64,000 nt of DNA from Tardibacter chloracetimidivorans (GCF_001890385.1 NZ_CP018221.1:2157501-2221500), one strand, 5' to 3'. Counted from the stretch's first letter, positions 33,613 through 42,591 are shown. The notes: generated by a model from the sequence alone, not told the origin. Program-made: numbers and translations.

Positions 33613-36146
33613 CATCGGAGACGGGGTTCGACCCGAAGCTCTACGAGCGTTTCCCCACCGCCGAGGACCGCCCGCCCGATGAACTGGAAAAGCTGGAGGA
33701 GATCTGGAAAGCGCCGCGCGGGTGGGCGCGGCTCACCGTCGTCAACAACAACTATATCGGCGTCTATTATGTAGCGGCGGCCTTTCTGTTCTTCGTGCTG
33801 GCGGGCGGTCTCGCGGTCATCATGCGCACCCAGCTTGCGCTGCCGCTCAACGGCGTTCTGTCGCAGGAGACCTACAACCAGTTCTTCACCATGCACGGCA
33901 CGATGATGATGTTCCTCTTCGCCGTGCCCGCGGTGGAGGCGCTTGGCGTGCTGCTTCTCCCGCAGATGCTGGCGGCGCGCGACCTGCCCTTCCCCCGGCT
34001 TTCCGCCTATGCCTTCTGGGCCTATCTGGTGGGCGGGCTGGCCTTCTTCGCCTCGCTGTTCTTCGGACTTGCGCCCGACGGCGGGTGGTTCATGTACCCG
34101 CCGCTTACCAGCCGCATCTATTCACCCGGGATCAACGCCGATTTCTGGCTGCTCGGCATCGGCTTCATCGAGATTTCGGCGATCGCGGGCGCGATCGAGA
34201 TCGTGGTCGGCGTGCTGCGCACCCGCGCGCCCGGCATGACGCTGGACAAGATGCCGATCTTCGCATGGGCGATGCTGGTGTTCGCGGTGATGATCATCAT
34301 CGCCTTTCCGGCGGTGATCCTCGGCACGCTCCTTCTGGAGATGGAGCGGGCGCTCAACTGGCCCTTCTTCGATCCGACGCGCGGTGGCGACCCGCTGCTG
34401 TGGCAGCACCTCTTCTGGTTCTTCGGCCATCCGGAGGTCTACATCATCTTCCTGCCCGCAGCGGGGCTGACGTCGATGATGGTGTCCGCATTGTCGCGCA
34501 CGCCGCTGGTGGGCTATCAGCTTATCGTGCTCGCGCTGGTGGCGACCGGCTTCATCAGCTTCGGCGTGTGGGCGCACCACATGTTCGCCACCGGAATGCC
34601 GATGCTGTCGGTCAGCTTCTTCTCGGCTGCGTCCATGGCGGTGAGCGTGCCCGCAGGCGTGCAGGTGTTCTCGTGGATCGCAACGCTTGCGAGCGGCAAG
34701 CCTGGCTACAACACCCCCACGCTGTTCGTGGTGGGCGGCCTTGTGACCTTCGTCATGGGCGGGCTTACCGGCGTGATGGTGGCGCTCGTCCCCTTCGACT
34801 GGCAGGTGCACGACACCCACTTCATCGTCGCCCATCTCCATTATGTGCTGATCGGCGGCATGGTGTTTCCGCTGTTCGCCGCCTTCTATTACTGGACGCC
34901 GATGACCAGCAGCAAACCGCTGTCGGAACGGATCGGCAAATGGGTGTTCTGGCTGATGTTCGCCGGAATGCACGTGACATTCCTTCCCATGCACCTCACA
35001 GGCTTCATGGGCATGCCGCGACGGGTCTATACCTATCTGCCCGGCATGGACCTGGAGATCACCAACCTCATCTCCACCGCCGGATCATATATGATCGGCG
35101 CAGGCGTGCTTTTGTTCCTGATGGACCTTGCGCTCAACTTCCGCTTCACCGTCGATAACGACGCCGGCAACGTCTATGGCGGCGGAACTCTGGAATGGCT
35201 GCCGACGGGCCTTTATTCCACGCGCAGCATCCCGGTCGTCAAAAGCCGCGATCCGTTGTGGGACGATCCCGACATCGGCCGCAACGTGGAGCAGGGCCGC
35301 TACTTCCTTCCCGGCGCGCCCACCGGCCACCGCGAGACGATCATCACCAGCCCGATCCGGGCGGAACCCCAATATCTGCAGATCATGCCCGGCCCTTCGG
35401 TATGGCCGCTGCTGGCGGCGATCTTCACGGCGGGTTTCTTCCTCCTGCTGACGATCCAGTCCTATCGTCCGGGGCTTGTGAGCGGCGTGATCGCCATATT
35501 GTGCGTCTTGCGCTGGCTGTGGGAAACGGACCGGCCGGTCGCGGTCCAATCCGCCGATGCAGGTGCGGGTATCGAACTTCCCACCTATGTCACCGGCCCG
35601 CGCACCCATGGGTGGTGGGCGATGGTCATATTGCTGATCGTCATCGGGATGATCTTCCTGATGACGATATTCAGCTATCTCTACCTCTATGGCATCCACC
35701 CGCAATTCTGGACCGCCCCGCCCGACATCGGCTGGCTGTTCCCCATTGTCGGGGCGCATGTCGCCGCCTTCGCCCTTGCGCTTTTCGGAAGGGCGCTGCT
35801 CGCGCGCGAAACGAGCACGCACTGGTCGCCGGTGGCGTCGGTGCTCTATGCGGCAGGCGCGTTGGTCGCGGCTTTTGTTCTGGACCTCCAGACCTGGCGC
35901 GGTGCGGGCATGACGGGCGAAGTGAGCGGGCAAGGCGCTGTCGTCCACGCCTTCCTGTCGCTGCAGGGCATGATTACCGGCGTGGCGGTGCTGATGACCG
36001 GCTATCTCGCGGCCCGCAACAGCCGCGCCCTGGTGACCAGGCCCCGCAACAACAGCATGGACCTGACCGTCATCTTCATCTGCTACACGGCCGGGCAGGG
36101 GATAGTGTCAGCCCTGCTCACCCGGCTGTTTCCGGGAGCGATCTAG
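33609..36146 (+). CDS. ctaD: Cytochrome c oxidase subunit I fused to subunit III
   Basis: An 845-residue fusion. The first 540 or so residues are heme-copper oxidase subunit I: heme a His in FFTMHGTMM, CuB ligands in FGHPEVYIIF (with the cross-linked Tyr) and WAHHMF, and heme a3/a His in DTHFIVAHLHYV. The rest has subunit III-like helices. Reduction of O2 to water is coupled to proton pumping in the inner membrane. The D-channel entry Asp (AARDLPFPRL) and Glu (HPEVY) are present, but the K-channel Lys of the PTGIKxFSW block is Gln here (VPAGVQVFSW, codon 34662-34664). The frame is open further upstream, but the ATG overlapping the subunit II stop is the start. Confidence 0.95.
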   Translation: MTSETGFDPKLYERFPTAEDRPPDELEKLEEIWKAPRGWARLTVVNNNYIGVYYVAAAFLFFVLAGGLAVIMRTQLALPLNGVLSQETYNQFFTMHGTMMMFLFAVPAVEALGVLLLPQMLAARDLPFPRLSAYAFWAYLVGGLAFFASLFFGLAPDGGWFMYPPLTSRIYSPGINADFWLLGIGFIEISAIAGAIEIVVGVLRTRAPGMTLDKMPIFAWAMLVFAVMIIIAFPAVILGTLLLEMERALNWPFFDPTRGGDPLLWQHLFWFFGHPEVYIIFLPAAGLTSMMVSALSRTPLVGYQLIVLALVATGFISFGVWAHHMFATGMPMLSVSFFSAASMAVSVPAGVQVFSWIATLASGKPGYNTPTLFVVGGLVTFVMGGLTGVMVALVPFDWQVHDTHFIVAHLHYVLIGGMVFPLFAAFYYWTPMTSSKPLSERIGKWVFWLMFAGMHVTFLPMHLTGFMGMPRRVYTYLPGMDLEITNLISTAGSYMIGAGVLLFLMDLALNFRFTVDNDAGNVYGGGTLEWLPTGLYSTRSIPVVKSRDPLWDDPDIGRNVEQGRYFLPGAPTGHRETIITSPIRAEPQYLQIMPGPSVWPLLAAIFTAGFFLLLTIQSYRPGLVSGVIAILCVLRWLWETDRPVAVQSADAGAGIELPTYVTGPRTHGWWAMVILLIVIGMIFLMTIFSYLYLYGIHPQFWTAPPDIGWLFPIVGAHVAAFALALFGRALLARETSTHWSPVASVLYAAGALVAAFVLDLQTWRGAGMTGEVSGQGAVVHAFLSLQGMITGVAVLMTGYLAARNSRALVTRPRNNSMDLTVIFICYTAGQGIVSALLTRLFPGAI

Positions 36147-36437
36147 ATGCGGGCCTGGGCGTTCCTGCTGGGGGGGATGATCGTCTGGACGATCCATTTC
36201 TTCGCGCTCTACATTGTCGTGAGCATATTTCTCACCTCGACGCTGACACGGGTGCTGGTGCTGGCGATCACCCTCGCCTGTCTGGCGGCGGCGGGATATA
36301 TTCTTCTGCGCGCGACGAAGGAATGGGCCGGTTCGACCGATGCGCCCGGCAAATGGGGCCATGGCCTTGCCGCCCTTTTCGCGGCGCTGGCGCTGATCGC
36401 CATCGTCTGGCAGGGCCTGCCCGCCTTGATGATCTGA
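36147..36437 (+). CDS. Small membrane protein of the oxidase cluster
   Basis: A 96-residue protein with three hydrophobic segments, about residues 5-30, 34-55 and 70-93, separated by a short hydrophilic loop (RATKEWAGSTDAPGKWG). Its ATG directly follows the stop of the subunit I+III gene, so it is almost certainly the last gene of the oxidase operon. Position and size suggest a small accessory or subunit IV-like component, but I recognise no family motif, so the function is left open. Confidence 0.75.
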   Translation: MRAWAFLLGGMIVWTIHFFALYIVVSIFLTSTLTRVLVLAITLACLAAAGYILLRATKEWAGSTDAPGKWGHGLAALFAALALIAIVWQGLPALMI

Positions 36438-36569
36438 TCAGCCGGAAAAGCGGGACAGGATGGCAAGCCCGATGACGAAGGTCGCCGGTGCCGCCAACAG
36501 CAGCATCATGTTGAAAATGTTGGTGCCGAAGATGCCGGCGAATCCCCAAATCGGCAGGGATTGCAGCAT
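36438..36569 (-). pseudogene. Short relic resembling the end of a cation antiporter
   Basis: A 43-codon minus-strand frame reads a hydrophobic segment beginning MLQSLPIWGFAGIFGTNIF and ending VIGLAILSRFSG. The phrase GIFGTNIFN resembles the GNxFGTNxFN repeat of sodium/calcium antiporter-type transporters. One helix cannot be a transporter, so it is more likely the remaining C-terminal end of a deleted gene. It could be an independent small membrane protein. It lies between convergent genes. Confidence 0.4.
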
Positions 36570-36579
36570 GGCCGCTGCG

Positions 36580-36960
36580 CTAAAGTGCCTTTACCTCGGC
36601 GGGGCTGAGCTTTCGGATCATTCGGATCGGGCATTTCCGTGGGCCGGTTACCGACGGCACGATCAGATTGACGTCGAGGCCGCGGCAGATCGTGCCGACA
36701 CCGACGGGTTCAAGCGCAAGCTGCTCGGTGAAATCCAGATCCGGGCAATAGCCGAATGTTTCAAACAGATAGCGGTCGTTGACCCCGGTATGGATCAGCA
36801 CCCGTTCGTTGTCCGCCCTGCTGAAGCCATTTACCTGCGACGGGAAGAAGCAGTCCTTGCCGGTCTCCGCACCTGCCGTGGTGGGGCCTTCGCCCGCGCA
36901 ACCGGCAAGCGAAGCCGCGCAAATGCCGGCCAACAGGCAATGAAGTGCTGATTTTATCAT
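36580..36960 (-). CDS. DUF6491-type lipoprotein
   Basis: A 126-residue predicted lipoprotein. The ATG at 36960 starts a signal peptide MIKSALHCLLAGICAASLAG with the lipobox Cys next; the frame upstream to 37059 is not needed. The mature part carries a pattern common in sphingomonad DUF6491 proteins: CFFPSQVNGFSRAD, FGYCPDLDF, ICRGLDVNLIVP and CPIRMIRKLSP, with four conserved Cys. The function is unknown; it should be anchored to a membrane facing the periplasm. It stands alone, divergent from a DUF305 gene. Confidence 0.75.
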   Translation of the reverse strand: MIKSALHCLLAGICAASLAGCAGEGPTTAGAETGKDCFFPSQVNGFSRADNERVLIHTGVNDRYLFETFGYCPDLDFTEQLALEPVGVGTICRGLDVNLIVPSVTGPRKCPIRMIRKLSPAEVKAL

Positions 36961-37112
36961 CGGGGCCACCCGCCTGCATCTGCCCGCTCCGTAAGTTAAC
37001 AGACCGCAGCTGTAATCGTTCCGCACGAACCTTCCGGCGTGTTCGGTCGTTGCAACCACGGGCTTTCCTCGAAGGCTTGAACCTGATCAGACTGAACGGA
37101 CGGGGAATGAGC

Positions 37113-37601
37113 ATGTCGTACAAGCGCTTCGCGGCGATGATCGCCACCTCGACCGTGGTCATGTTCCTTCTGATGTATCTGAATACATATGCGCTGGAAC
37201 ACGTCTTCTTCAGCGAAACCCGCCTCTACATGGCCGTTCTGATGGGAGCCGCCATGGCTGTCATCATGCTTGGTTTCATGTTCGCGATGTATCCGAGCAA
37301 GCGCGCGAACGCAGGCATCTTCGCCGGAAGCGTGCTTGTTTTCTTCCTCGCGCTGTTTCTGGTCCGAAGCCAGGCGACGGTCGATCAGGTCAGCTACATG
37401 CGGGCGATGATCCCCCATCATTCCATCGCGATCATGACCAGCGAGCGCGCCCGGATCACCGATCCAAGGGTGCGCAAGCTGGCGGACGAGATCATCGAGG
37501 CGCAACGGCGCGAGATCGCCGAGATGAAATATCTGATTGCCCATGCCGACACACTGGCGAAGGCTCCTGAAACGGCCGGAGCCGGACAGCAGGGACGTTG
37601 A
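37113..37601 (+). CDS. Membrane-anchored DUF305 protein
   Basis: A 162-residue protein with three hydrophobic N-terminal segments (about residues 5-30, 37-60 and 65-85) and a C-terminal DUF305 helix pair: MIPHHSIAIMTSERARI, then RKLADEIIEAQRREIAEMKY. DUF305 is a four-helix ferritin-like fold often linked to metal or envelope stress. ATG 37107 and ATG 37113 are both possible; GGGGA lies 6 nt before 37113 and directly abuts 37107. It precedes the AI-2E family gene by 6 nt and likely shares its transcript. Confidence 0.85.
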   Translation: MSYKRFAAMIATSTVVMFLLMYLNTYALEHVFFSETRLYMAVLMGAAMAVIMLGFMFAMYPSKRANAGIFAGSVLVFFLALFLVRSQATVDQVSYMRAMIPHHSIAIMTSERARITDPRVRKLADEIIEAQRREIAEMKYLIAHADTLAKAPETAGAGQQGR

Positions 37602-37607
37602 CGGCAG

Positions 37608-38696
37608 ATGGGCAATGAACACCGGATTTTCATAGAACGCCTGCTGATCACAGCGGCATTTGTCCTGCTGCTGCTCGTCTTCTGGGCGCTGCGCAGCCTG
37701 CTGATCCTTGCCTTCGGCGCAATCGTAATCGCGGTTCTGATTCGCGCGCTCGCCGCGCCGATCAGGCGGGTAACGGGGCTAGGCAACAGGGGGTCGGCGT
37801 TCCTGGCCATATTGGTGATCGCGATCGTCATATGGCTGACCGGCTGGCTGTTCGGAAGGCAGATCGGCAACCAGTTCGAACGGCTGGGCGAGGCGGTTCC
37901 CGCCGCCTGGACCAATCTGAAGACGCAGATCCGCACCCTGCCCCTCGGCGCCGATCTGCTCCGCTCCCTCTCCCGCATGTCCGCCGACAACAGCAACATT
38001 CTGGAGCGGCTTGGCAGCCTGCTGGTCCTGCTCAGCACCGTGGCGACCAATCTGGTGGTCGTTCTCTTCGGGGCGGTGTTCCTCGCTGTTCAGCCCGGAC
38101 TTTACCGGAACGGGCTGTTGATGCTTATCCCGAAGAGCCGGCGGGAACTGGGCGGTCAGGCGCTGGACGACAGCGGCCGGGCGTTGAAGCTGTGGCTGGT
38201 GGGGCAGGTGATCTCCATGTTGATCGTCGGCGTGCTGACCGGCGTCGGCCTGTGGCTTGCCGGAGTGCCCTCCCCGCTGGCGCTGGGCCTGCTGGCAGGC
38301 CTTGCCGATATCGTGCCTTACGCCGGACCTGTCGCCGCCGCCGTTCCCGGCCTGCTGCTGGCGCTGCTCCAAGGCCCGGAGACGGCATTCTGGGCGCTGG
38401 TCGTCTACATCATCGTGCAGCAGATCGAAGGAAACCTCATCCTGCCGGTGGTGCAGCGGCACATGGTGACGCTGCCGCCCGCGCTCACCATCTTTTCCAT
38501 CATCGCCGCCGGCCTGCTTTTCGGCGTGATGGGCGTGATCTTCGCTGCGCCGCTGCTGGTGGTGATCTATGTTCTGGTCAAGCGCCTCTATGTGCGGGAA
38601 GCGCTTCACACCGACACGACGATCCCCGGTGAGGACGATGGAGCGGCGACGCTTCCCCGCGATCAGACGGAACCGTCTTCCCCGACCCGCCGTTAA
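37608..38696 (+). CDS. AI-2E family transporter (UPF0118)
   Basis: A 362-residue polytopic membrane protein of the AI-2E family. It has two N-terminal helices, a periplasmic helical segment, and the conserved C-terminal core GLADIVPYAGPVAAAVPG with IEGNLILPVVQRHMVTLPP and LFGVMGVIFAAPLLVVIYVLVKR split across the last helices. Members include TqsA and various exporters or sodium/proton antiporters; the name does not prove autoinducer transport. The C-terminal tail (about 30 residues) is hydrophilic. It follows the DUF305 gene by 6 nt. Confidence 0.9.
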   Translation: MGNEHRIFIERLLITAAFVLLLLVFWALRSLLILAFGAIVIAVLIRALAAPIRRVTGLGNRGSAFLAILVIAIVIWLTGWLFGRQIGNQFERLGEAVPAAWTNLKTQIRTLPLGADLLRSLSRMSADNSNILERLGSLLVLLSTVATNLVVVLFGAVFLAVQPGLYRNGLLMLIPKSRRELGGQALDDSGRALKLWLVGQVISMLIVGVLTGVGLWLAGVPSPLALGLLAGLADIVPYAGPVAAAVPGLLLALLQGPETAFWALVVYIIVQQIEGNLILPVVQRHMVTLPPALTIFSIIAAGLLFGVMGVIFAAPLLVVIYVLVKRLYVREALHTDTTIPGEDDGAATLPRDQTEPSSPTRR

Positions 38697-38729
38697 TCCC
38701 CCGTGGTTCATTTTGATGGTGGAGAGGTC

Positions 38730-39347
38730 ATGACATTGTCGAGCGGCAGCCGGATCGCCCTGTGCGGAGCAGCAGTTCTGGCTTTGGCGGCGTGCGACCC
38801 TGCAGGAGACGATGCAACTCGCGGCACCGGCCCCGGAGACGAGGCAGGCCCCACCAGCAACGCGGCCGCCATGGCGGGGAATGTCAGCATACCTACGCCA
38901 CCCGATGCGCGCGCGGACGACAGCCCCGCATCCTATATACTGGCCGCCGGACGCAGCGATCTGTACGAAATCGAAGCGAGCGAACTGGCGGTGGACCGCT
39001 CAGATTCCCCCGCTGTTCGTGCTTTCGCCCACAAGATGATCGCGGATCACACCATGACCAGCCAGCGGCTGAAGGAAGCGATCGGGCAAGCAGGGCTCAA
39101 CCAGGTGCCGCCAAGCGCGCTCGACACGGCGCGCAAGGGAATGCTGACCGATCTCACCAACGCACAGGACGATCAGTTCGACGCCGCATATCTGAGCCAG
39201 CAGATCGCTGCCCATGAGGACGCCCTCGCGCTTCATTCCAGCTATGCCGAGGCTGGCGACCAGCCCGCGCTGCGCGCCTTTGCGGCGGAAACCGCGCCCA
39301 AAATCCGGGAACATCTGAAGATGGTGCGCGACCTTCGCACCAAATAG
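38730..39347 (+). CDS. DUF4142 lipoprotein
   Basis: A 205-residue lipoprotein with signal and lipobox AAVLALAAC near residues 13-21, a Pro/Ala-rich linker, and a ferritin-like helical DUF4142 domain from about residue 70. Typical phrases are SDLYEIEASELAVDRS, AFAHKMIADHTMTSQRL and AAHEDALALHSSYA. DUF4142 proteins are periplasmic or outer-membrane, of unknown function, and often stress-induced. ATG 38730 has GGAG 5 nt upstream and is preferred to the GTG at 38703. The next small gene follows by 9 nt. Confidence 0.88.
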   Translation: MTLSSGSRIALCGAAVLALAACDPAGDDATRGTGPGDEAGPTSNAAAMAGNVSIPTPPDARADDSPASYILAAGRSDLYEIEASELAVDRSDSPAVRAFAHKMIADHTMTSQRLKEAIGQAGLNQVPPSALDTARKGMLTDLTNAQDDQFDAAYLSQQIAAHEDALALHSSYAEAGDQPALRAFAAETAPKIREHLKMVRDLRTK

Positions 39348-39356
39348 GAGGCGTTC

Positions 39357-39617
39357 ATGCCTGCAAAAGACCAGAATCTGTCGACCCGGCATCAACTGCC
39401 CGGCGACGCGGGCCGGCCCGGTGACACGCTGGACCGGGGACGGAAAGACAGGGGAAAGCGCGCGCCCGAGACCGGCAGCGGTGAGGTTCGCGGCAGCGGC
39501 GCACCGGACGCCGACCTGGGCAGCGACCCCCAAGGCGGGAACAGCGGCGGCGTCAATCCTTCCGGCGAAGCGAAAACCCGCTCACGTCGGCACAAATCCG
39601 ACGGGGCATCTGCCTGA
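39357..39617 (+). CDS. Small hydrophilic disordered protein
   Basis: An 86-residue protein rich in Gly, Asp, Arg, Lys, Ser and Pro, with no hydrophobic core and no recognised domain; it should be disordered. A strong site AGGAGG lies 5 nt before the ATG, and it starts 9 nt after the DUF4142 stop, which argues that it is real. Such small hydrophilic proteins near stress genes may protect against desiccation, but there is no direct evidence here. It is convergent with the DUF1622 gene. Confidence 0.65.
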   Translation: MPAKDQNLSTRHQLPGDAGRPGDTLDRGRKDRGKRAPETGSGEVRGSGAPDADLGSDPQGGNSGGVNPSGEAKTRSRRHKSDGASA

Positions 39618-39633
39618 AACTCCTTCTTCGCGC

Positions 39634-39987
39634 TCACCGCGCCTTGTCCCACGGCCATTTGCCCTGGATTTCAACTTCAAGGGAAAAGCTGAGGAAGGTC
39701 CGGATCGCGACAATGCCCGCCAGTACCGCAACGCTTTGCAGCGTCGGCTCGATGGCGACGGTGTTGATGATGTCGGCGGCCACGAGGAACTCGAGCCCCA
39801 GCAATATCGCCTTGCCCAGATCAGAGCGAAGGCCATGCACGCCCCTGTCGCCGGTAGCGCCGGGCCAGCTTTCGCGCCCGAAGCGGAAAAGCGCGATGAC
39901 GGCCCCGAGCACGATCACCGTGATTCCCACCACCTCGATCACCCTTACCAGCATATGGACGAGATCGAGAAGAGGATCACCGGTCAT
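39634..39987 (-). CDS. DUF1622 membrane protein
   Basis: A 117-residue protein with three hydrophobic segments, the first at about residues 12-34, containing VVGITVIVLGAVIALFRF. It ends with the phrase EFLVAADIINTVAIEPTLQS and SFSLEVEIQGKWPW, the signature of DUF1622. The molecular function is unknown. Monocistronic and convergent with the small disordered protein gene. Confidence 0.88.
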   Translation of the reverse strand: MTGDPLLDLVHMLVRVIEVVGITVIVLGAVIALFRFGRESWPGATGDRGVHGLRSDLGKAILLGLEFLVAADIINTVAIEPTLQSVAVLAGIVAIRTFLSFSLEVEIQGKWPWDKAR

Positions 39988-40082
39988 ATATTCTCCCCAA
40001 TCGTGGCTTTGCCTGTCCCACTCTCGGTCTGACAGCGTCTACGGTCAATGAATGCGGCGCTGACGGGTTCCTGCATAGGCGG

Positions 40083-40586
40083 GTGATCGCGCGGTGGAAC
40101 AGCGGCCAGCGGCTGTGGTTTTCAATTGCAGGATGGTCCTGGTCGGAGAGGAACGATGACGGTCTGGAGCGGGATGCCGACCTTTTCGCCCGGCGAGGGG
40201 AATCTCCATTGAGCCCTTCCGACCGGACCGATCTCGCCCAGGACCGGACGAATCTGGCCGAGGACCGGACGGTGCTGGCCCATGAGCGCAGCTTTGCCGG
40301 ATGGGTGCGGACCGGACTGGCGGCCGTCGGCGTCGGCCTTGGCTTCAACGCGCTGTTCAACGCGGCCGCGCCCGACTGGGCGGCAAAGGCGATCGCCACG
40401 GTCTTTCTCGTCATCGCGATATTCATTTTCTTTTCGGCAGAACGGCGCGCGCGCCGGATCATGTCCCATCTGGAAGCGCATAAGGTGACGGCGCTCAGGC
40501 CGGTGCGAATCCGCCTCATCAGCTGGGCGCTGGCGAGCGCGACGGCCGCCCTCGTCCTGGCGATCTGGGCGCTGGTCCCGCAATAA
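40083..40586 (+). CDS. DUF202/YidH-family membrane protein
   Basis: The conserved part starts around residue 43 with three repeats of the DRTxLAx heptad (DRTDLAQ, DRTNLAE, DRTVLAH), followed by ERSFAGWVRTGLAAVGVGL and three membrane helices, as in DUF202 proteins. Two starts are possible: GTG 40083, giving 167 residues with an unusual N-terminal extension, or TTG 40209, just before the conserved block. ATG 40156 has a good GAGAGGA site but is in another frame and ends after 18 codons at the TTG, so it may be a leader peptide or mark a frameshift. Function unknown. Confidence 0.75.
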   Translation: MIARWNSGQRLWFSIAGWSWSERNDDGLERDADLFARRGESPLSPSDRTDLAQDRTNLAEDRTVLAHERSFAGWVRTGLAAVGVGLGFNALFNAAAPDWAAKAIATVFLVIAIFIFFSAERRARRIMSHLEAHKVTALRPVRIRLISWALASATAALVLAIWALVPQ

Positions 40587-40713
40587 CCCGGCCTTTTTCA
40601 GCGCCCGACCTGCACGACCGCTGGAACAACCCGCCCCGAAGAACCGTTACGCCATCATCCGGAAAAGCATTCGGGACGTGTCCCACCGGCCCTACCCGTT
40701 GCAGGAGCGTGCA

Positions 40714-41091
40714 TTGGCAAGCGATGACAAGCCCTTGGTGGTGATCACCGGCGCGGCGGGCAACATCGGCCGTTCGCTCACTGCCGCGCTTTGCCACCGC
40801 TACAGCATCGTCGGCATTGACCTGAAAGGCGGCGGGACGGATTTCCCGGTCATCGAGGCCGATTTCACCAGTGACGATTCCATGGCCGCCGCCATGGAGA
40901 AGCTGCCCCGCTTCATTCTGCTGACGCTGCTGGGGGCGGGCATATGGACGGGGCTTCTGGCGATGGCCGGCTATTGGCTGGGCGCGGAATACCGCCAGGT
41001 GGCGCGCTATCTGGGCCCGACGAGCACCATCATCCTCGGCTCGGCCTTCGTCTATTACATCTACCGCGTCGTCACCTTCCGGCGGCGCTAG
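40714..41091 (+). pseudogene. Chimera: start of an SDR/epimerase fused in frame to the end of a DedA protein
   Basis: A TTG with GGAG 6 nt upstream starts a 125-residue frame. The first half is the nucleotide-binding start of an SDR-type epimerase (VVITGAAGNIGRSLTAAL, then DLKGGGTDFPVIEADFTSDD). From about residue 58 it changes abruptly to PRFILLTLLGAGIWTGLLAM and YRVVTFRRR, the last helices of DedA-family membrane proteins. Neither half is complete, so an in-frame deletion probably joined two neighbouring genes. Any product is unlikely to be an enzyme. The frame also opens earlier, at GTG 40678. Confidence 0.72.
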
Positions 41092-41100
41092 AGCGGTCGC

Positions 41101-42591
41101 CTATTCATATTGCGCGGGCAGATAGCCGTCGTCGACTGCATCGCTGAACTTGGTCGTCTGCTTGTGGAACATCATCGGGACGATGCCGGTCGATCCGTGA
41201 CGCTGCTTGGCGACGATCACCTCGGCGCGGCCGTCGATCCGGTGCGCCTTGTCCAGCCATTTCTCGAACTTTTCCGAGCCGTCCTCCGGCTTTTTCGATG
41301 CGTGATAATATTCCTCGCGGAATACGAACAGAACGATGTCGGCGTCCTGCTCGATGGTGCCGGATTCGCGCAGGTCCGAAAGCTGCGGGCGCTTGTCCTC
41401 GCGTTGCTCCACCTGACGCGAGAGCTGCGACAGCGCTAGCACCGGGAGGTTCAGCTCCTTGGCGAGCGTCTTCAGGCCGCGCGTGATCTCCGAGATCTCG
41501 TTCACGCGATTTTCGCTCGCCTGGCGGCTCGAGCCCTGCAGGAGCTGGAGATAATCGACCACGATCATGCCGATGCCGCGCTGGCGCTTCAACCGCCGCG
41601 CGCGGGTGCGCAGCGCAGCGATGGAAAGCGCCGGCGTATCGTCGATATAGAGCGGAAGCTGCTGGAGATCGGCCGCCGCGCGGGCAAGGTTGCGGAACTC
41701 GTCGCGGCTGATCTTGCCCATGCGCAGGCTTTCGGAGCTTATGCCCGACTGTTCGGCCAGAATACGGGTGGCAAGCTGGTCTGCCGACATTTCCAGCGAG
41801 AAGAAGGCGACGCCCGCACCCGGCGACTGGCCTTCGTCGATGCCGTCCTGCCGGTCGCGGATCAACCGCATCGCGGCGGAAAAGGCCATGTTGGTGGCAA
41901 GCGCGGTCTTGCCCATCGCCGGACGCCCGGCGAGGATCACCAGATCGGAGCGATGCAACCCGCCGATCTTGGAGTTGAGCCCTTCCAGCCCGGTGGTGAT
42001 GCCCGACAGATGCCCGCCCGAATTGAGCGCGCGCTCGGCCATTTCCACCGCCAGCATCGTCGCTTGGCCAAAGGTCTTGACGCCGCCGCCCACCTGCCCG
42101 TCCTCGGCGACGCGGTAGAGCGCGATCTCGGCCTCTTCTATCCGGCCGCGCGGGTTGACATCGGCCGAGGTATCGAGCGCGCCCTGCACCATGTCGCGCC
42201 CCACGCGCACCAGCTCGCGCAGCAGCGCGAGGTCGTAGATCTGCTCGGCAAAGTCCCGTGCGCCGATCAGGGCCGCGCTGTTGCCCGTCAGTTCAGCGAG
42301 ATAGCCCGGCCCGCCCAGCGCGCGCATCTCCTCATCGCCTTCGAACAGCGGCTTCAGCGTGACCGGGCTCGCCACCATGTTGCGGTCGGCAAGCTTCAGC
42401 ACCGCCTCATAGATGCGGCCGTGGAGGGGAGAAAAGAAATGCTCCGGCTTCAGCCTGATCTGCACATCCTCCACGAGGCGGTTGTCGATCATCAGCGCGC
42501 CTAGAAGCGCGGCCTCCGCCTCCACGTTCTGGGGCAGGCTGGCGGCTTCCGGCATATCGTCGGGCACGAGTCGTATCGGGGTTGAAACCAT
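41101..42591 (-). CDS. dnaB: Replicative DNA helicase DnaB
   Basis: A protein of about 496 residues with the DnaB N-terminal helical domain (LPQNVEAEAALLGALMIDNR) and a RecA-type helicase domain. Walker A is GRPAMGKTALATNMA, the Walker B region GMIVVDYLQLLQG, and the C-terminal DADIVLFVFREEYY and RHGSTGI are standard. It unwinds DNA ahead of the replication fork as a hexamer. ATG 42591 gives a typical N-terminus; ATG 42633 is also in frame, and neither has a strong ribosome site. No intein is present. Convergent with the SDR/DedA chimera. Confidence 0.97.
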   Translation of the reverse strand: MVSTPIRLVPDDMPEAASLPQNVEAEAALLGALMIDNRLVEDVQIRLKPEHFFSPLHGRIYEAVLKLADRNMVASPVTLKPLFEGDEEMRALGGPGYLAELTGNSAALIGARDFAEQIYDLALLRELVRVGRDMVQGALDTSADVNPRGRIEEAEIALYRVAEDGQVGGGVKTFGQATMLAVEMAERALNSGGHLSGITTGLEGLNSKIGGLHRSDLVILAGRPAMGKTALATNMAFSAAMRLIRDRQDGIDEGQSPGAGVAFFSLEMSADQLATRILAEQSGISSESLRMGKISRDEFRNLARAAADLQQLPLYIDDTPALSIAALRTRARRLKRQRGIGMIVVDYLQLLQGSSRQASENRVNEISEITRGLKTLAKELNLPVLALSQLSRQVEQREDKRPQLSDLRESGTIEQDADIVLFVFREEYYHASKKPEDGSEKFEKWLDKAHRIDGRAEVIVAKQRHGSTGIVPMMFHKQTTKFSDAVDDGYLPAQYE

